From Allolucifera butyrica (GTDB lineage: Bacteria > Bacillota > Negativicutes > Sporomusales > UPPP01): DNA of 64,000 nt. Below are positions 33,906-46,107 of this stretch, piece after piece. The translations under genes and the position numbers were made by a program. The notes under the pieces were generated by a model that did not search any database, had not been told where the DNA came from, and worked only from the letters and a program-made list of their open reading frames with translations. The stretch spans positions 1-64,000 of the forward strand of contig NZ_UPPP01000058.1 in assembly GCF_900476375.1 (NCBI RefSeq), given 5' to 3'. Each line of letters begins with the position of its first letter. Position 1 is the first letter of the stretch.

Positions 33906-35183
33906 GTGCAAATTAAAAGGTTCTTATCCATGGTATTCTGTTTGTTGTTTTTCGTCTCCGTCATTGCCGGGTGCGGCAATTCAGGCGATAGCAGCGCGGC
34001 GGGCGGTGGCGAGAAGGAAGTTCATCTGAAAATATTCATTAACCAGCCGCGGTTTCGAGAACAGTATGAGAAATATTTTAATCAGTTCGCGCAGAAGTAC
34101 GAGCAGGAACATCATGTTAAGGTTACCTATGATTTAGAAATGCCCGATGAAAATACGTCGTCCCAAATTTTGAAAACCAGACTGGCGGCCAAGGAGGATT
34201 TGGATATTTTCTCCGTCCATGCCGTGAATGATATTCCGATGTATTATAAAGCCGGGTATTTGGAGGATCTTAGCGATCAGCCGTTTGTCGCCAAGCTGCT
34301 GGACGGAATCAAGCCGATGGTAACGATTGACAACAAAGTGGTGGCGGTGCCGTTAGAGAGTGTGGCCTGGGGCTATCTATACAATAAAAAGATGTTTGCC
34401 GAATTAGGAATCAAGCCGGCCATGACGTTAACGGAAATGCGGCAGAATGTCGAGAAAATCAAGGCCGCCGGTAAAACGCCCTTTTTGATTACCTATAAAG
34501 AAAACTGGATTCCTCAATTATTTTTGCCGCTCACGGTTGGCGGCTACACGAGTACAAGCAATAAAGATTTTATAGCCAAAATGAATCAGGGGAAAGGCTC
34601 GTTTAAAGAAATTGCCGGCATGTTTGATATCATTGATTTGGTCAATGCCAATGGTACGGAAAAGGGTATGGATATGGGCGGCGATATGGGCTGCGCCGAA
34701 TTTGCCAAAGGCGATACGGCCATGTGGATTCAAGGCCCCTGGTTTGCCGAAAGTATACTAAAAGCAAATAAAAATTTCGAATTTGGCGTTGCGCCGCTGC
34801 CGGTCAATGATGACCCCAATGCGACCCGGATTAATCTTACGACTTCGACTTCTCTGGCTATTTCTAAATACAGCAAGCACAAAGAAGTAGCCAAGGCGCT
34901 GTTAAATTATATATTGGATGACCAGGATTCCAACACGTTTTATCAGTCGTTGAAATTCAACCCGGTAGCCAAAATTCATACTTTTAAAACCTATCCCTGG
35001 GTTGAGGAAGCAATGGAATATGTGAAACAGGGAAAGGTGGTCCAGGACCCGCAGATGCCGAAAGCCGTTAAGGATGAAAGCGGCAAGGAGTTACAGAGTT
35101 ATTATTTAAAGCAGGTAACCAAAGACGACGTGATGCAGGCCCTGGACAACGCCTGGGCGGTTTCTAATCGTATTAACAAGTAA
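33906..35183 (+). CDS. Sugar ABC-type solute-binding lipoprotein
   Basis: 425 residues from GTG 33906 with GGGGG 8 bp upstream; the longer open frame to 33786 runs through the promoter and is not coding. Signal and lipobox: MVFCLLFFVSVIAGC. Family 1 binding protein (VKVTYDLEMPDENTSSQILK, KVVAVPLESVAWGYLYN, DTAMWIQGPWFAESIL). It delivers an oligosaccharide to the permease pair that follows. Separated from the permease genes by a strong hairpin. Confidence 0.9.
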   Translation: MQIKRFLSMVFCLLFFVSVIAGCGNSGDSSAAGGGEKEVHLKIFINQPRFREQYEKYFNQFAQKYEQEHHVKVTYDLEMPDENTSSQILKTRLAAKEDLDIFSVHAVNDIPMYYKAGYLEDLSDQPFVAKLLDGIKPMVTIDNKVVAVPLESVAWGYLYNKKMFAELGIKPAMTLTEMRQNVEKIKAAGKTPFLITYKENWIPQLFLPLTVGGYTSTSNKDFIAKMNQGKGSFKEIAGMFDIIDLVNANGTEKGMDMGGDMGCAEFAKGDTAMWIQGPWFAESILKANKNFEFGVAPLPVNDDPNATRINLTTSTSLAISKYSKHKEVAKALLNYILDDQDSNTFYQSLKFNPVAKIHTFKTYPWVEEAMEYVKQGKVVQDPQMPKAVKDESGKELQSYYLKQVTKDDVMQALDNAWAVSNRINK

Positions 35184-35190
35184 TGTTACG

Positions 35191-35228
35191 GGGAGCTATC
35201 AATAAAGTGAATTTTATTGATAGCTCCC
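35191..35228 (+). other. Perfect 16-bp-stem hairpin between binding-protein and permease genes
   Basis: GGGAGCTATCAATAAA pairs completely with TTTATTGATAGCTCCC, 6-nt loop, no T-run after it. It is better suited to protect the 3' end of the binding-protein mRNA or cause partial termination than to stop transcription fully. A second hairpin, CACTTCGTT / AACGAAGTG, follows at 35261-35281. Confidence 0.7.
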
Positions 35229-35328
35229 GGTTATCGGCAAAAATCGGGATTGCCGCGCTCCACTTCGTTGCGAACGAAGTGAAGCAATCTAAGATAGCAA
35301 GCTGCAAAATAAAATGGGGTGAATTACT

Positions 35329-36204
35329 TTGCAAAATCATAAGCTGTTTTCATTAACCCTATTTGTGGCGCCCGCATTGTTTTTCTACGGTCTCTTTTTA
35401 GTGGCGCCCATGATTGGCGGGATCGTTTACAGTTTTACGAATTGGGACGGCCTCAATCCGGCTTTTCGTTTCATTGGCCTGCGGAATTATACGGAAGCAT
35501 TATGGACGGATCACAATTTTATCCATTCCATTCTTTTTACCTTTAAGTATGCGGCGGTAGTGCTGGTCTTGCAAAATGGGCTTGCTTTGGCATTGGCCCT
35601 GATGATTGAATCAAAAATCAAAACCAAGAGTTTGTTCCGGACCGTCTTCTTTCTGCCGAATATGCTCAGTATGATCATCGGCTCCTTTATGTGGACGTTT
35701 ATTTTTCTCAAAGTTCTCCCGGAAGTTGCCAAGCTGGCGGCCATGCCGGCGTTAGACCAATCCTGGCTGGGAGATCCCGGCCTCGCGTTTTATTCGATTT
35801 TAATTGTATCTCTATGGACAGGAACCGGCTACATGATGTTAATCTATATGGCAGCGCTGCAGGGAGTGCCGCAGGAATTAAAAGAAGCGGCGATTATTGA
35901 CGGCGCCGGCAAGGTCCGGGTGTTCTTTCATGTAACGCTGCCCATGATCATGAATGCGATTACGATTTGTTTGTTTCTGACCCTGAATTCCGCTTTTAAA
36001 ATATTTGATACGGTCTATGCGTTAACCGGCGGCGGGCCGGGGCGGGCAACGCAGGTGATGTGTTTAAATATTTATGACGAAGCTTTTTCCAATAATTTTC
36101 GATTCGGCTATGCCGACGCCAAGGCGATTATTTTATTTTTCATTGTATTACTCATTACCCTGATTCAATTGCGAATCATGAAAAAGCGGGAGGTGGAGGC
36201 ATGA
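35329..36204 (+). CDS. Sugar ABC transporter permease (MalF/UgpA type)
   Basis: 291 residues, six membrane segments, TTG start behind GGGGTGA. The EAA loop that docks the ATPase reads ELKEAAIIDGAGKVRVFFHV then TLPMI. Partner of the next gene; their ends overlap by 4 bp. Confidence 0.92.
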   Translation: MQNHKLFSLTLFVAPALFFYGLFLVAPMIGGIVYSFTNWDGLNPAFRFIGLRNYTEALWTDHNFIHSILFTFKYAAVVLVLQNGLALALALMIESKIKTKSLFRTVFFLPNMLSMIIGSFMWTFIFLKVLPEVAKLAAMPALDQSWLGDPGLAFYSILIVSLWTGTGYMMLIYMAALQGVPQELKEAAIIDGAGKVRVFFHVTLPMIMNAITICLFLTLNSAFKIFDTVYALTGGGPGRATQVMCLNIYDEAFSNNFRFGYADAKAIILFFIVLLITLIQLRIMKKREVEA

Positions 36205-37031
36205 AAGTAAAACAGAATGCGGTATCCATGGCCACGACGGCTATATTGATTATCGCCGCTCTTTATACGGTTTTTCCGGTTTATATGGCGGTCGTCAATT
36301 CCTTCAAAACACAGAGCGAGCTATATTCTTCCGTGCTTTCGTTTCCGTCCCATATCACGCTGGAAAACTACCGGCAAGCCTTTATAAAAATGGATTTTGT
36401 CAGGGTTACCTTCAATACGTTGGTGATTACCGTTGGCTCGGTGGCGGGAATTATTCTGGCAGGCTCCCTGGCGGGATACAAACTAGCCCGGGTGCGGGGA
36501 CGGGTAAGCAGTTTATTATATATCCTGTTTACGGCATCCATGCTGGTTCCTTTCCAAAGCATCATGATTCCCCTGGTAAAAATAGCGAAGTTTTTCGATC
36601 TCAATGGGTCGGTCTGGGGATTGCCGCTCATTTATATCGGCTTGGGTGTGAATATGGCGATTTTTCTCTATTACGGGTTTGCCAAACTGCTGCCGAAAGA
36701 ATTGGAAGAAGCTGCGTTGGTGGATGGGTGCAATCAGTTTCAGATGTTCTTCTATATTGTATTTCCTTTGTTAAAACCCATTACGGCAACCATAGCCATT
36801 TTGGATGTTCTTTGGATCTGGAATGATTTCTTACTGCCCCTGGTCATGATCTCGAATGTGAAAAATTATACCCTGATTCTCGCTTCCAATATGTTTTTTG
36901 GCAAATACAATGTGGAATGGCCTAATATTTTGGCGGCGTTAGTCTTAACCTTGATTCCGGTGGTCATTTTCTACAGCCTGTTCCAGAAGAACATTATTAA
37001 GGGAATTACGTCAGGGGCGGTAAAAGGGTAA
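36201..37031 (+). CDS. Sugar ABC transporter permease (MalG/UgpE type)
   Basis: 276 residues, six membrane segments, EAA loop ELEEAALVDGCNQFQMFFYI then VFPLL. The ATG overlaps the stop of the first permease (ATGA). Together they form the channel for the sugar bound by the 33906 protein. Confidence 0.92.
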   Translation: MKVKQNAVSMATTAILIIAALYTVFPVYMAVVNSFKTQSELYSSVLSFPSHITLENYRQAFIKMDFVRVTFNTLVITVGSVAGIILAGSLAGYKLARVRGRVSSLLYILFTASMLVPFQSIMIPLVKIAKFFDLNGSVWGLPLIYIGLGVNMAIFLYYGFAKLLPKELEEAALVDGCNQFQMFFYIVFPLLKPITATIAILDVLWIWNDFLLPLVMISNVKNYTLILASNMFFGKYNVEWPNILAALVLTLIPVVIFYSLFQKNIIKGITSGAVKG

Positions 37032-37061
37032 TAAAACATCATACGGGAGGGGAACTGGGTT

Positions 37062-38174
37062 ATGGCTAGTGTCGTGCTGAAAAATATTTATAAACGCTAT
37101 GAGAATCATGTCGATGCAGTAAAAGATTTTAATTTATTGATCCAGGACGGGGAAATGGTCGTGTTTGTCGGACCGTCCGGCTGTGGCAAGTCGACTACGC
37201 TGCGAATGATCGCCGGCTTAGAGGAAATTTCGTCGGGGGAACTGTATATCGGCGAGAAGCGGGTGAATCAACTATCCCCCAAAGAACGCGATATTGCGAT
37301 GGTTTTTCAAAATTATGCGCTGTATCCGCATATGAGTGTATATGAAAATATGGCGTTTAGTCTGAAGCTGAAAAAAGTGCCGAAGGACGAAATTGATAAA
37401 AAGGTAAAAGAAGCGGCGCAAGTTTTACAAATCGAGCATTTGCTTGACCGGAAACCCAAAGCGTTGTCAGGAGGCCAACGGCAGCGGGTGGCAATGGGGC
37501 GGGCGATTGTCAGAAAGCCGGCGGTGTTTTTGATGGATGAACCATTGTCTAACCTGGACGCAAAGCTGAGAGTCAGTATGCGGGCCGAAATTTCGCGCTT
37601 GCACCGGCAGTTAAAAACAACCACCATTTACGTTACCCATGATCAGACGGAAGCGATGACGCTGGGCGACCGGATTGTCGTCATGAAGGATGGCATGATT
37701 CAGCAGGTCGATACGCCGATGAATCTATACAGTTCGCCGGTTAATTCGTTTGTAGCCGGTTTTATCGGGAATCCGGCGATGAATTTCTTAGAGGCGGTTA
37801 TTCAAAAAGAAGAAAATGATTTATATATGGCGGGGAACGGCTTTAACGTATTAATTCCCGGGGGGAAAGCCGCTGCGCTTCTGGAATATTGCGGCCGAAA
37901 GGTTGTACTGGGAATCCGGCCGGAGGATATCCGGGACGAAGCGATCATGCTGCAAACTTTTCCGCAGGCAAGGGTGGAGGCGAAAGTGGATGTGGTGGAA
38001 CAGTTGGGGCCGGAAGTTATATTGTATCTGACAGTCGGCGGCCAGGAAATCATATCGCGGATTGCCGCCCGCAATCAGTACCGGCAGGGGGACCGGGTTA
38101 CGATGGTGTTTGATATGAACAAAATGCACGTGTTTGATCCGGCAACCGGACTCAGTTGTTTCAGAAAGGGATGA
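37062..38174 (+). CDS. Sugar ABC transporter ATPase (MsmK/UgpC type)
   Basis: 370 residues. Walker [12 protein letters not shown]-loop VFQNYALYPH, signature [13 protein letters not shown], Walker [13 protein letters not shown], switch YVTHDQTEAM. The C-terminal third (about 240-360) is the TOBE/regulatory domain. A CUT1-type transporter is likely. A similar but distinct ATPase gene lies at 63299. Confidence 0.94.
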   Translation: MASVVLKNIYKRYENHVDAVKDFNLLIQDGEMVVFVGPSGCGKSTTLRMIAGLEEISSGELYIGEKRVNQLSPKERDIAMVFQNYALYPHMSVYENMAFSLKLKKVPKDEIDKKVKEAAQVLQIEHLLDRKPKALSGGQRQRVAMGRAIVRKPAVFLMDEPLSNLDAKLRVSMRAEISRLHRQLKTTTIYVTHDQTEAMTLGDRIVVMKDGMIQQVDTPMNLYSSPVNSFVAGFIGNPAMNFLEAVIQKEENDLYMAGNGFNVLIPGGKAAALLEYCGRKVVLGIRPEDIRDEAIMLQTFPQARVEAKVDVVEQLGPEVILYLTVGGQEIISRIAARNQYRQGDRVTMVFDMNKMHVFDPATGLSCFRKG

Positions 38175-38181
38175 TAAGGAT

Positions 38182-39525
38182 ATGACATTGGAAAATATAC
38201 GCTGGATTGGCACTGCTCCGGATGCGGCCTGGACCGATAACGCAGTAATGGCCGCTGCATCCTCCGAAGATACACTTGCGCTTACCGGCGAGCGGGGGCA
38301 GAATATCGGCGGCTTTGGCGGCTGCTTCAACGAGCTGGGCTGGATCGCCCTTTCCCGGATAGAACCAGCGGCAAGAGAACGGGTCTTGCGCGATTTGTTT
38401 CATCCGCAGCTAGGCTGCAAATTCAATTACTGCCGTCTGCCAATTGGCGCCAATGATTACGCTTTGGACTGGTACAGCTGTAACGAAACCGACGGCGACT
38501 ATGCGATGGAGAAGTTCTCTATAGACCGGGATAAGCTGTATTTGCTGCCCTATATAAAAAAGGCTTTGGAATATAGGGCGGATTTAACGCTGTATGCTTC
38601 TCCCTGGAGTCCGCCAACCTGGATGAAAGAGCCCAGGGTTTACAACTATGGGAAGCTGCGCATGGAACCGGAAGTATTGAAGGCGTACGCGCTGTATTTT
38701 AAAAAGTTTGTAAAGGCCTATGAGCAGGAAGGGATACGGATCCGGCAGATTCACATTCAAAACGAGCCCTTCGCCGATCAGAAGTTTCCTTCCTGTTTAT
38801 GGACCGGTGAACAATACCGGGTATTTATCCGGGACTATCTCGGACCGTTGTTCCAAAAGGAAAATATGGCGGCTGAAATATGGTTTGGCACGTTAAACGG
38901 CCCTACGCCGATGGCTATGAATCCGCTAACCGGAGCCATCACCCTGCAAAGTTATGATGCGTATGTGGATCACGTGCTTTTCGATCCAGAGGCGCGAAAG
39001 TATATAAAGGGGGTAGGATACCAGTGGGCCGGGAAATATGCGATTCAAAGAACCCATGACAGTTTTCCGGAATTGAAGCTGATTCAAACGGAAAATGAAT
39101 GCGGCGACGGACAAAACTCCTGGGAATATGCACGCTATGTTTTTGATTTGATCCGGCATTATCTGGTCAATGGGGCGAATGCTTATATTTACTGGAATAT
39201 GGTGCTGGAGCCCGGCGGCGTTAGCACCTGGGGGTGGCCGCAAAATTCATTGATTACGATTGACGCGGAAACCCAAAAGGTTATTTATAATCCGGAATTT
39301 TATTTGATGAAACATTTCTCTCATTTTGTCGCTCCCGGGGCTGCCAGACTCCTTACCAAAGGACATTGGAACAGCGCTTCCTTAGCCTTTGAGAATCCTA
39401 ACGGTGAAATCGTCCTCGTCGTAAATAACGGGGTTGCGTATTCCCGCACCTTTACTTTTAAAGGGAACCAGAGAGCGTTTTCTGCGGAGTTGCGGCCTTA
39501 TTCGTTCAACACGTTTGTTCTCTGA
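38182..39525 (+). CDS. Glycoside hydrolase family 30
   Basis: 447 residues from ATG 38182; the longer frame from 38134 overlaps the ATPase gene. The (beta/alpha)8 core starts GFGGCFNELGWIALSRI; acid/base E195 lies in HIQNEPF and the nucleophile, probably E304, in LIQTENECGDG. A small C-terminal beta-domain follows. No signal peptide, so it acts in the cytoplasm on imported oligosaccharide. GH30 covers glucosylceramidase, beta-1,6-glucanase and beta-xylosidase activities; sequence alone does not decide. It lies 8 bp after the ATPase gene. Confidence 0.88.
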   Translation: MTLENIRWIGTAPDAAWTDNAVMAAASSEDTLALTGERGQNIGGFGGCFNELGWIALSRIEPAARERVLRDLFHPQLGCKFNYCRLPIGANDYALDWYSCNETDGDYAMEKFSIDRDKLYLLPYIKKALEYRADLTLYASPWSPPTWMKEPRVYNYGKLRMEPEVLKAYALYFKKFVKAYEQEGIRIRQIHIQNEPFADQKFPSCLWTGEQYRVFIRDYLGPLFQKENMAAEIWFGTLNGPTPMAMNPLTGAITLQSYDAYVDHVLFDPEARKYIKGVGYQWAGKYAIQRTHDSFPELKLIQTENECGDGQNSWEYARYVFDLIRHYLVNGANAYIYWNMVLEPGGVSTWGWPQNSLITIDAETQKVIYNPEFYLMKHFSHFVAPGAARLLTKGHWNSASLAFENPNGEIVLVVNNGVAYSRTFTFKGNQRAFSAELRPYSFNTFVL

Positions 39526-39581
39526 TGGAGCCTGCTGCAAAATACTCATTCAAATTGCTGCAGTAGAGAGGGGAGAAGTGA

Positions 39582-42779
<3,198 letters not shown>

Positions 42780-42876
42780 TTTTGTGCAACCAATGTTTAA
42801 ATTTTTTTCAATGTTGCGTTTTACTGAAGATTCCATCCCATGTTATAAGCTATAGTATTAGTTAAGGAAAGCAATA

Positions 42877-42924
42877 AAGAAGCCGGAAAATACCTGGAAC
42901 TAAAAGGTATTTCCGGCTTCTTTC
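42877..42924. terminator. Bidirectional terminator between GH2 and esterase genes
   Basis: GAAGCCGGAAAATACC pairs with GGTATTTCCGGCTTC (one bulge), with A-run before and T-rich sequence after. It serves the two convergent operons. Confidence 0.85.
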
Positions 42925-42927
42925 TCA

Positions 42928-44265
42928 TTACGGTTTTGGTGTTTTCACCTGGGCAAATAGCCAATCCCGGATCCCGTCAATTGTATAGGCATATTGCCAG
43001 GTATATCTGTGATTGCCATTCTTGAATACTGTATAGTTGACGTTACAACCCTTCTCAAGCATATCCTTCACATTCTTTGCTAATTCCAGCGGACTAGCTT
43101 CTGCAGACCAAATTGCTTTACTAACCGTTGCACCTTGAGTTTCTAACACTTTGGTAATTGCATTCATTCCCGGATAAGCCTTGTTATCTCCCTCTGAGAC
43201 AACAATCCATAGATTTTTCTTTGCCATTGGGGCTGCCTTCGCGGCATCCCACTGACATGCAACCAGCAACGAGGCTGCAAACATATCCGGATACTTGATA
43301 TCCATCGCAATCGACGTCATGCCGCCCATAGACTGTCCCGTATTATAGAGCCGGTTTGAATCAATACTATAGCGCTTCTCCAACTCCTTAACCAGATCAA
43401 CGGTGATATCCATTTGTTCGGTGGTTTTTGAATTATCATCGGCAATCACAGTAGTATACTGCGGCGCAAGTACAAAGCATTCATTTTTTGCGGTGGCCCA
43501 AATGACTGCGCCTAACCCTTGAGTGAGTGTTAATGTGGGATTATCACCGACAACACCGGCATCATGCATGAACAAGACCAACGGATATTTCTTGGAGGGA
43601 TCGTAGTTTTTCGGCACATACAAATTGTACATCAGCTTCTCATTATTATAGTTCGGATCGGTGTAAACAAACTGCTTGAAATCGTCGACTACCAAGTTGA
43701 CCGTTTTACTGCTGGTTATCACACTCGAATTTGCACGGTAAGTTTCGCCGGCTATTGTTGTAATATTGCCAACCTGGGTCACTTTTGCAACCAGGGGAGG
43801 GCTGTCCGGTTGTTTGTCCGGCCTTGATCCTAAGGTTGGGCCACTCATCTTTTGGGAATTTATAATTTGCTGATCTTTTTGGGCAGCATCATTACCAGGA
43901 TGTTCCTGTCCATTCCCCGCCGATATCATAGGCGTTGCAAGCTCAAGAATGACATAGTTCCCGTTTAGCCCCTTAGAAGCCTTAGCCGCTATTGTATTGG
44001 CATATATTTTGGTGATGGTTTTATCCTCTACCGTGAAATCGGAAGTTTTTAGTTTGGATGTATTAATAGCACGGTCATATTCCAGGGCCACAGCACTTAT
44101 TTTTTGTCCATCCCCAAATACTTCCGTGATTGCTGTAACGCTCTTTACATGCTTATTATTCGCATCCGGCGAAGCTTCTTTCTGTAAACCGTCAGCGGCA
44201 TATACCGGCAAGCTTGTTCCCAGTATAAGCATTACTATTACAAATGCCGATGATATTTTTTCCAT
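42928..44265 (-). CDS. Secreted esterase of the PHB-depolymerase-like alpha/beta hydrolase group
   Basis: 445 residues from ATG 44265; a TTG at 44277 abuts the AAAGG site and is less likely. Signal peptide MEKISSAFVIVMLILGTSLP ... YAA. Residues of about 35-220 look like an Ig-like front domain. The hydrolase domain has LYVPKNYDPSKKYPLVLFMH, the nucleophile elbow GQSMGG, and a late GNHRYTW histidine. It would cleave an ester in a polymer or decorated polysaccharide outside the membrane. It is downstream of the ceramidase-like gene with a 42-bp gap. Confidence 0.85.
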   Translation of the reverse strand: MEKISSAFVIVMLILGTSLPVYAADGLQKEASPDANNKHVKSVTAITEVFGDGQKISAVALEYDRAINTSKLKTSDFTVEDKTITKIYANTIAAKASKGLNGNYVILELATPMISAGNGQEHPGNDAAQKDQQIINSQKMSGPTLGSRPDKQPDSPPLVAKVTQVGNITTIAGETYRANSSVITSSKTVNLVVDDFKQFVYTDPNYNNEKLMYNLYVPKNYDPSKKYPLVLFMHDAGVVGDNPTLTLTQGLGAVIWATAKNECFVLAPQYTTVIADDNSKTTEQMDITVDLVKELEKRYSIDSNRLYNTGQSMGGMTSIAMDIKYPDMFAASLLVACQWDAAKAAPMAKKNLWIVVSEGDNKAYPGMNAITKVLETQGATVSKAIWSAEASPLELAKNVKDMLEKGCNVNYTVFKNGNHRYTWQYAYTIDGIRDWLFAQVKTPKP

Positions 44266-44307
44266 TTTTACACACAACCTTTCAATTCACTCAGGTACCA
44301 AAAGTTG

Positions 44308-45675
44308 TTATTCACTAGCTTTGCTCCGGCTATTTAATTGAGTAAGCATGGATATGATTTTATTTTCTACAAGTTCTGCGGATCCTTTAGCATACTTTGA
44401 ATTTCTTGCTTCATACGTGAACTTGTCATAACTGTCCTTATCCGCCATATATTTAGCCGCACCATTTACCATTGTCAAAACCATAGTGTTTTTTACAGGT
44501 GATCCTTTCTTGATGTCTGCGCCAATTTTCGAAGCCAATTCCGGTTGAATACCAACAAGGGCGATATTACCAATTTTCATAATATCAATAGGCACTTTGA
44601 CCTCTCCGTCGATTTGATAAGTATATTGTTTAACCGGCTTCATATCAGCCGTTTTGGACATAGGCATTTTCTGTGATTTACAAACCACGCTGTCATGGAT
44701 GACACTTAAATCAACGCTTGTCTGTTTGTCTATAATTTTACGGCTTACCTTAATCGCGTCATATCCCAGCCGTTCCCCTATCAGGCCGAGCAATATGTAA
44801 CCATCATCATGAATATCCGTGCGTATCGATACACCCTTGTTATCTGTCATATAACGGTTTGCCATAAAGATAGGTGCCTGATCGCCGGCGGCGCCGACTC
44901 CAAAGAAAGCTACCGTGCCATCCTCTTTATATTGATCCTCTACGTATTTCGTTGCCGCGCCGGCAAGATCTGTAGAAATCAGTTTCTTTCCCTGATTGGA
45001 AACAGATTCATCCATAATAGAAGACTGTACACTATAGTTCATAAATATTGCCAATGGCTTTCCGGATAAACTGTCAATTTTCATTACACTAAGTTCTTTA
45101 TCAGAGTATCCCGTTTCATTGCTTCCGTGCCACCAGCCACCGGCTGTAAGTTCATCCCGATTGATATTAACATTGGAAATACCTGTTCCATAGCCAATGC
45201 TTGCCGGTTGCATACCGGTTACTGCCTTTTGGGTGGCAGCTTCAACCGCTTTAGCAAGAGCCGATGCAAACATTGCTGTTTTCTTATTCTCTGCCGCATT
45301 CTCCGTCATTCCCGGAAAAACATGGGGGCTGGAAAAGTTATGCGCCGCATAAATGAAAATATTATCAGGCTGAATCCCGGCGGTTTTTTGTATGATACTT
45401 TTCAGTTGATTAACGTTGCCAAGAGATGTCATATCAATGGACACAACGGCCGTTTTATTAACTCCATTATCCAGCAATAATGTCTTCACGTATAACGGAT
45501 CATGTATTCCGTCAAAACCTTGCGCCGGGAAAAATTCCGGCGGAATTTGAATCAGCGTCTCACCTGCACCGGCCTGTAAAGTCCCATAAGGCGCTTGTGC
45601 CGCGAAACAAATTCCCGACTGAATTAGCATAATCAAGAAACTAATCCATAAAAAAATCCTTTTTTTCTCGTTCAT
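44308..45675 (-). CDS. Secreted neutral/alkaline ceramidase-like protein
   Basis: 455 residues with signal peptide (MNEKKRIFLWISFLIMLIQS ... CFA). The segments LLLDNGVNKTAVVSIDMTSL, IFIYAAHNFSSPHVFPG and VAFFGVGAAGDQAPI follow the N-terminal catalytic domain of the neutral/alkaline non-lysosomal ceramidase family, with AHNFSSPH as the zinc-binding His motif. Members of this group in bacteria often act on other amides. It heads the two-gene minus-strand unit with the esterase. Confidence 0.8.
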   Translation of the reverse strand: MNEKKRIFLWISFLIMLIQSGICFAAQAPYGTLQAGAGETLIQIPPEFFPAQGFDGIHDPLYVKTLLLDNGVNKTAVVSIDMTSLGNVNQLKSIIQKTAGIQPDNIFIYAAHNFSSPHVFPGMTENAAENKKTAMFASALAKAVEAATQKAVTGMQPASIGYGTGISNVNINRDELTAGGWWHGSNETGYSDKELSVMKIDSLSGKPLAIFMNYSVQSSIMDESVSNQGKKLISTDLAGAATKYVEDQYKEDGTVAFFGVGAAGDQAPIFMANRYMTDNKGVSIRTDIHDDGYILLGLIGERLGYDAIKVSRKIIDKQTSVDLSVIHDSVVCKSQKMPMSKTADMKPVKQYTYQIDGEVKVPIDIMKIGNIALVGIQPELASKIGADIKKGSPVKNTMVLTMVNGAAKYMADKDSYDKFTYEARNSKYAKGSAELVENKIISMLTQLNSRSKASE

Positions 45676-46107
45676 GTGATTCTACCTACCTGCTTTTAAA
45701 TTGGCGTTATTTTTTCGCTTCTTTATTGTATCCTTTAATTTTTTCAGTTTTGTTACAGCTAACTAACAAAATTAACACATTATGCCACCACAGATCCCGC
45801 TGCAACCAATAACAAGCTGCCAATTATATAAAAGCATTTTTTCTCACTGTTGAAAACCGGTATCTATCATTTTTAACCAAATTCTAATCTTCTTCCAGTG
45901 GTCTGTAAACTCTAGGCGGAAAACCGCTCGTAAGAACACTATAGAATTAGGATTTACAGACCACTAGGGGTCTTGAGTGCAGTTTTTGCATTCCGGGGTG
46001 TACAGCATTTGGACTATTTTTAGCAAGGGTCATGTACTATACTTAAAAAAGCAGAAGAACAGGAATCTAAATGAAAATTGTCTGCAGTTAGTGGGGGTTA
46101 TGCGGCA
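45676..46107. other. Divergent promoter region with 69-bp inverted repeat
   Basis: Apart from the inverted repeat at 45897-45965 nothing firm was found. This stretch must hold the promoters of the ceramidase-like gene (left) and the PRD regulator (right). Confidence 0.45.
45897..45965. repeat. Inverted repeat with 13-bp arms
   Basis: AGTGGTCTGTAAA (45897-45909) and TTTACAGACCACT (45953-45965) are perfect inverted copies enclosing 43 bp, which contain the mini-hairpin GGCGGAAAACCGC. It may be an operator pair, a tiny non-autonomous element, or a leader structure. Confidence 0.7.
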
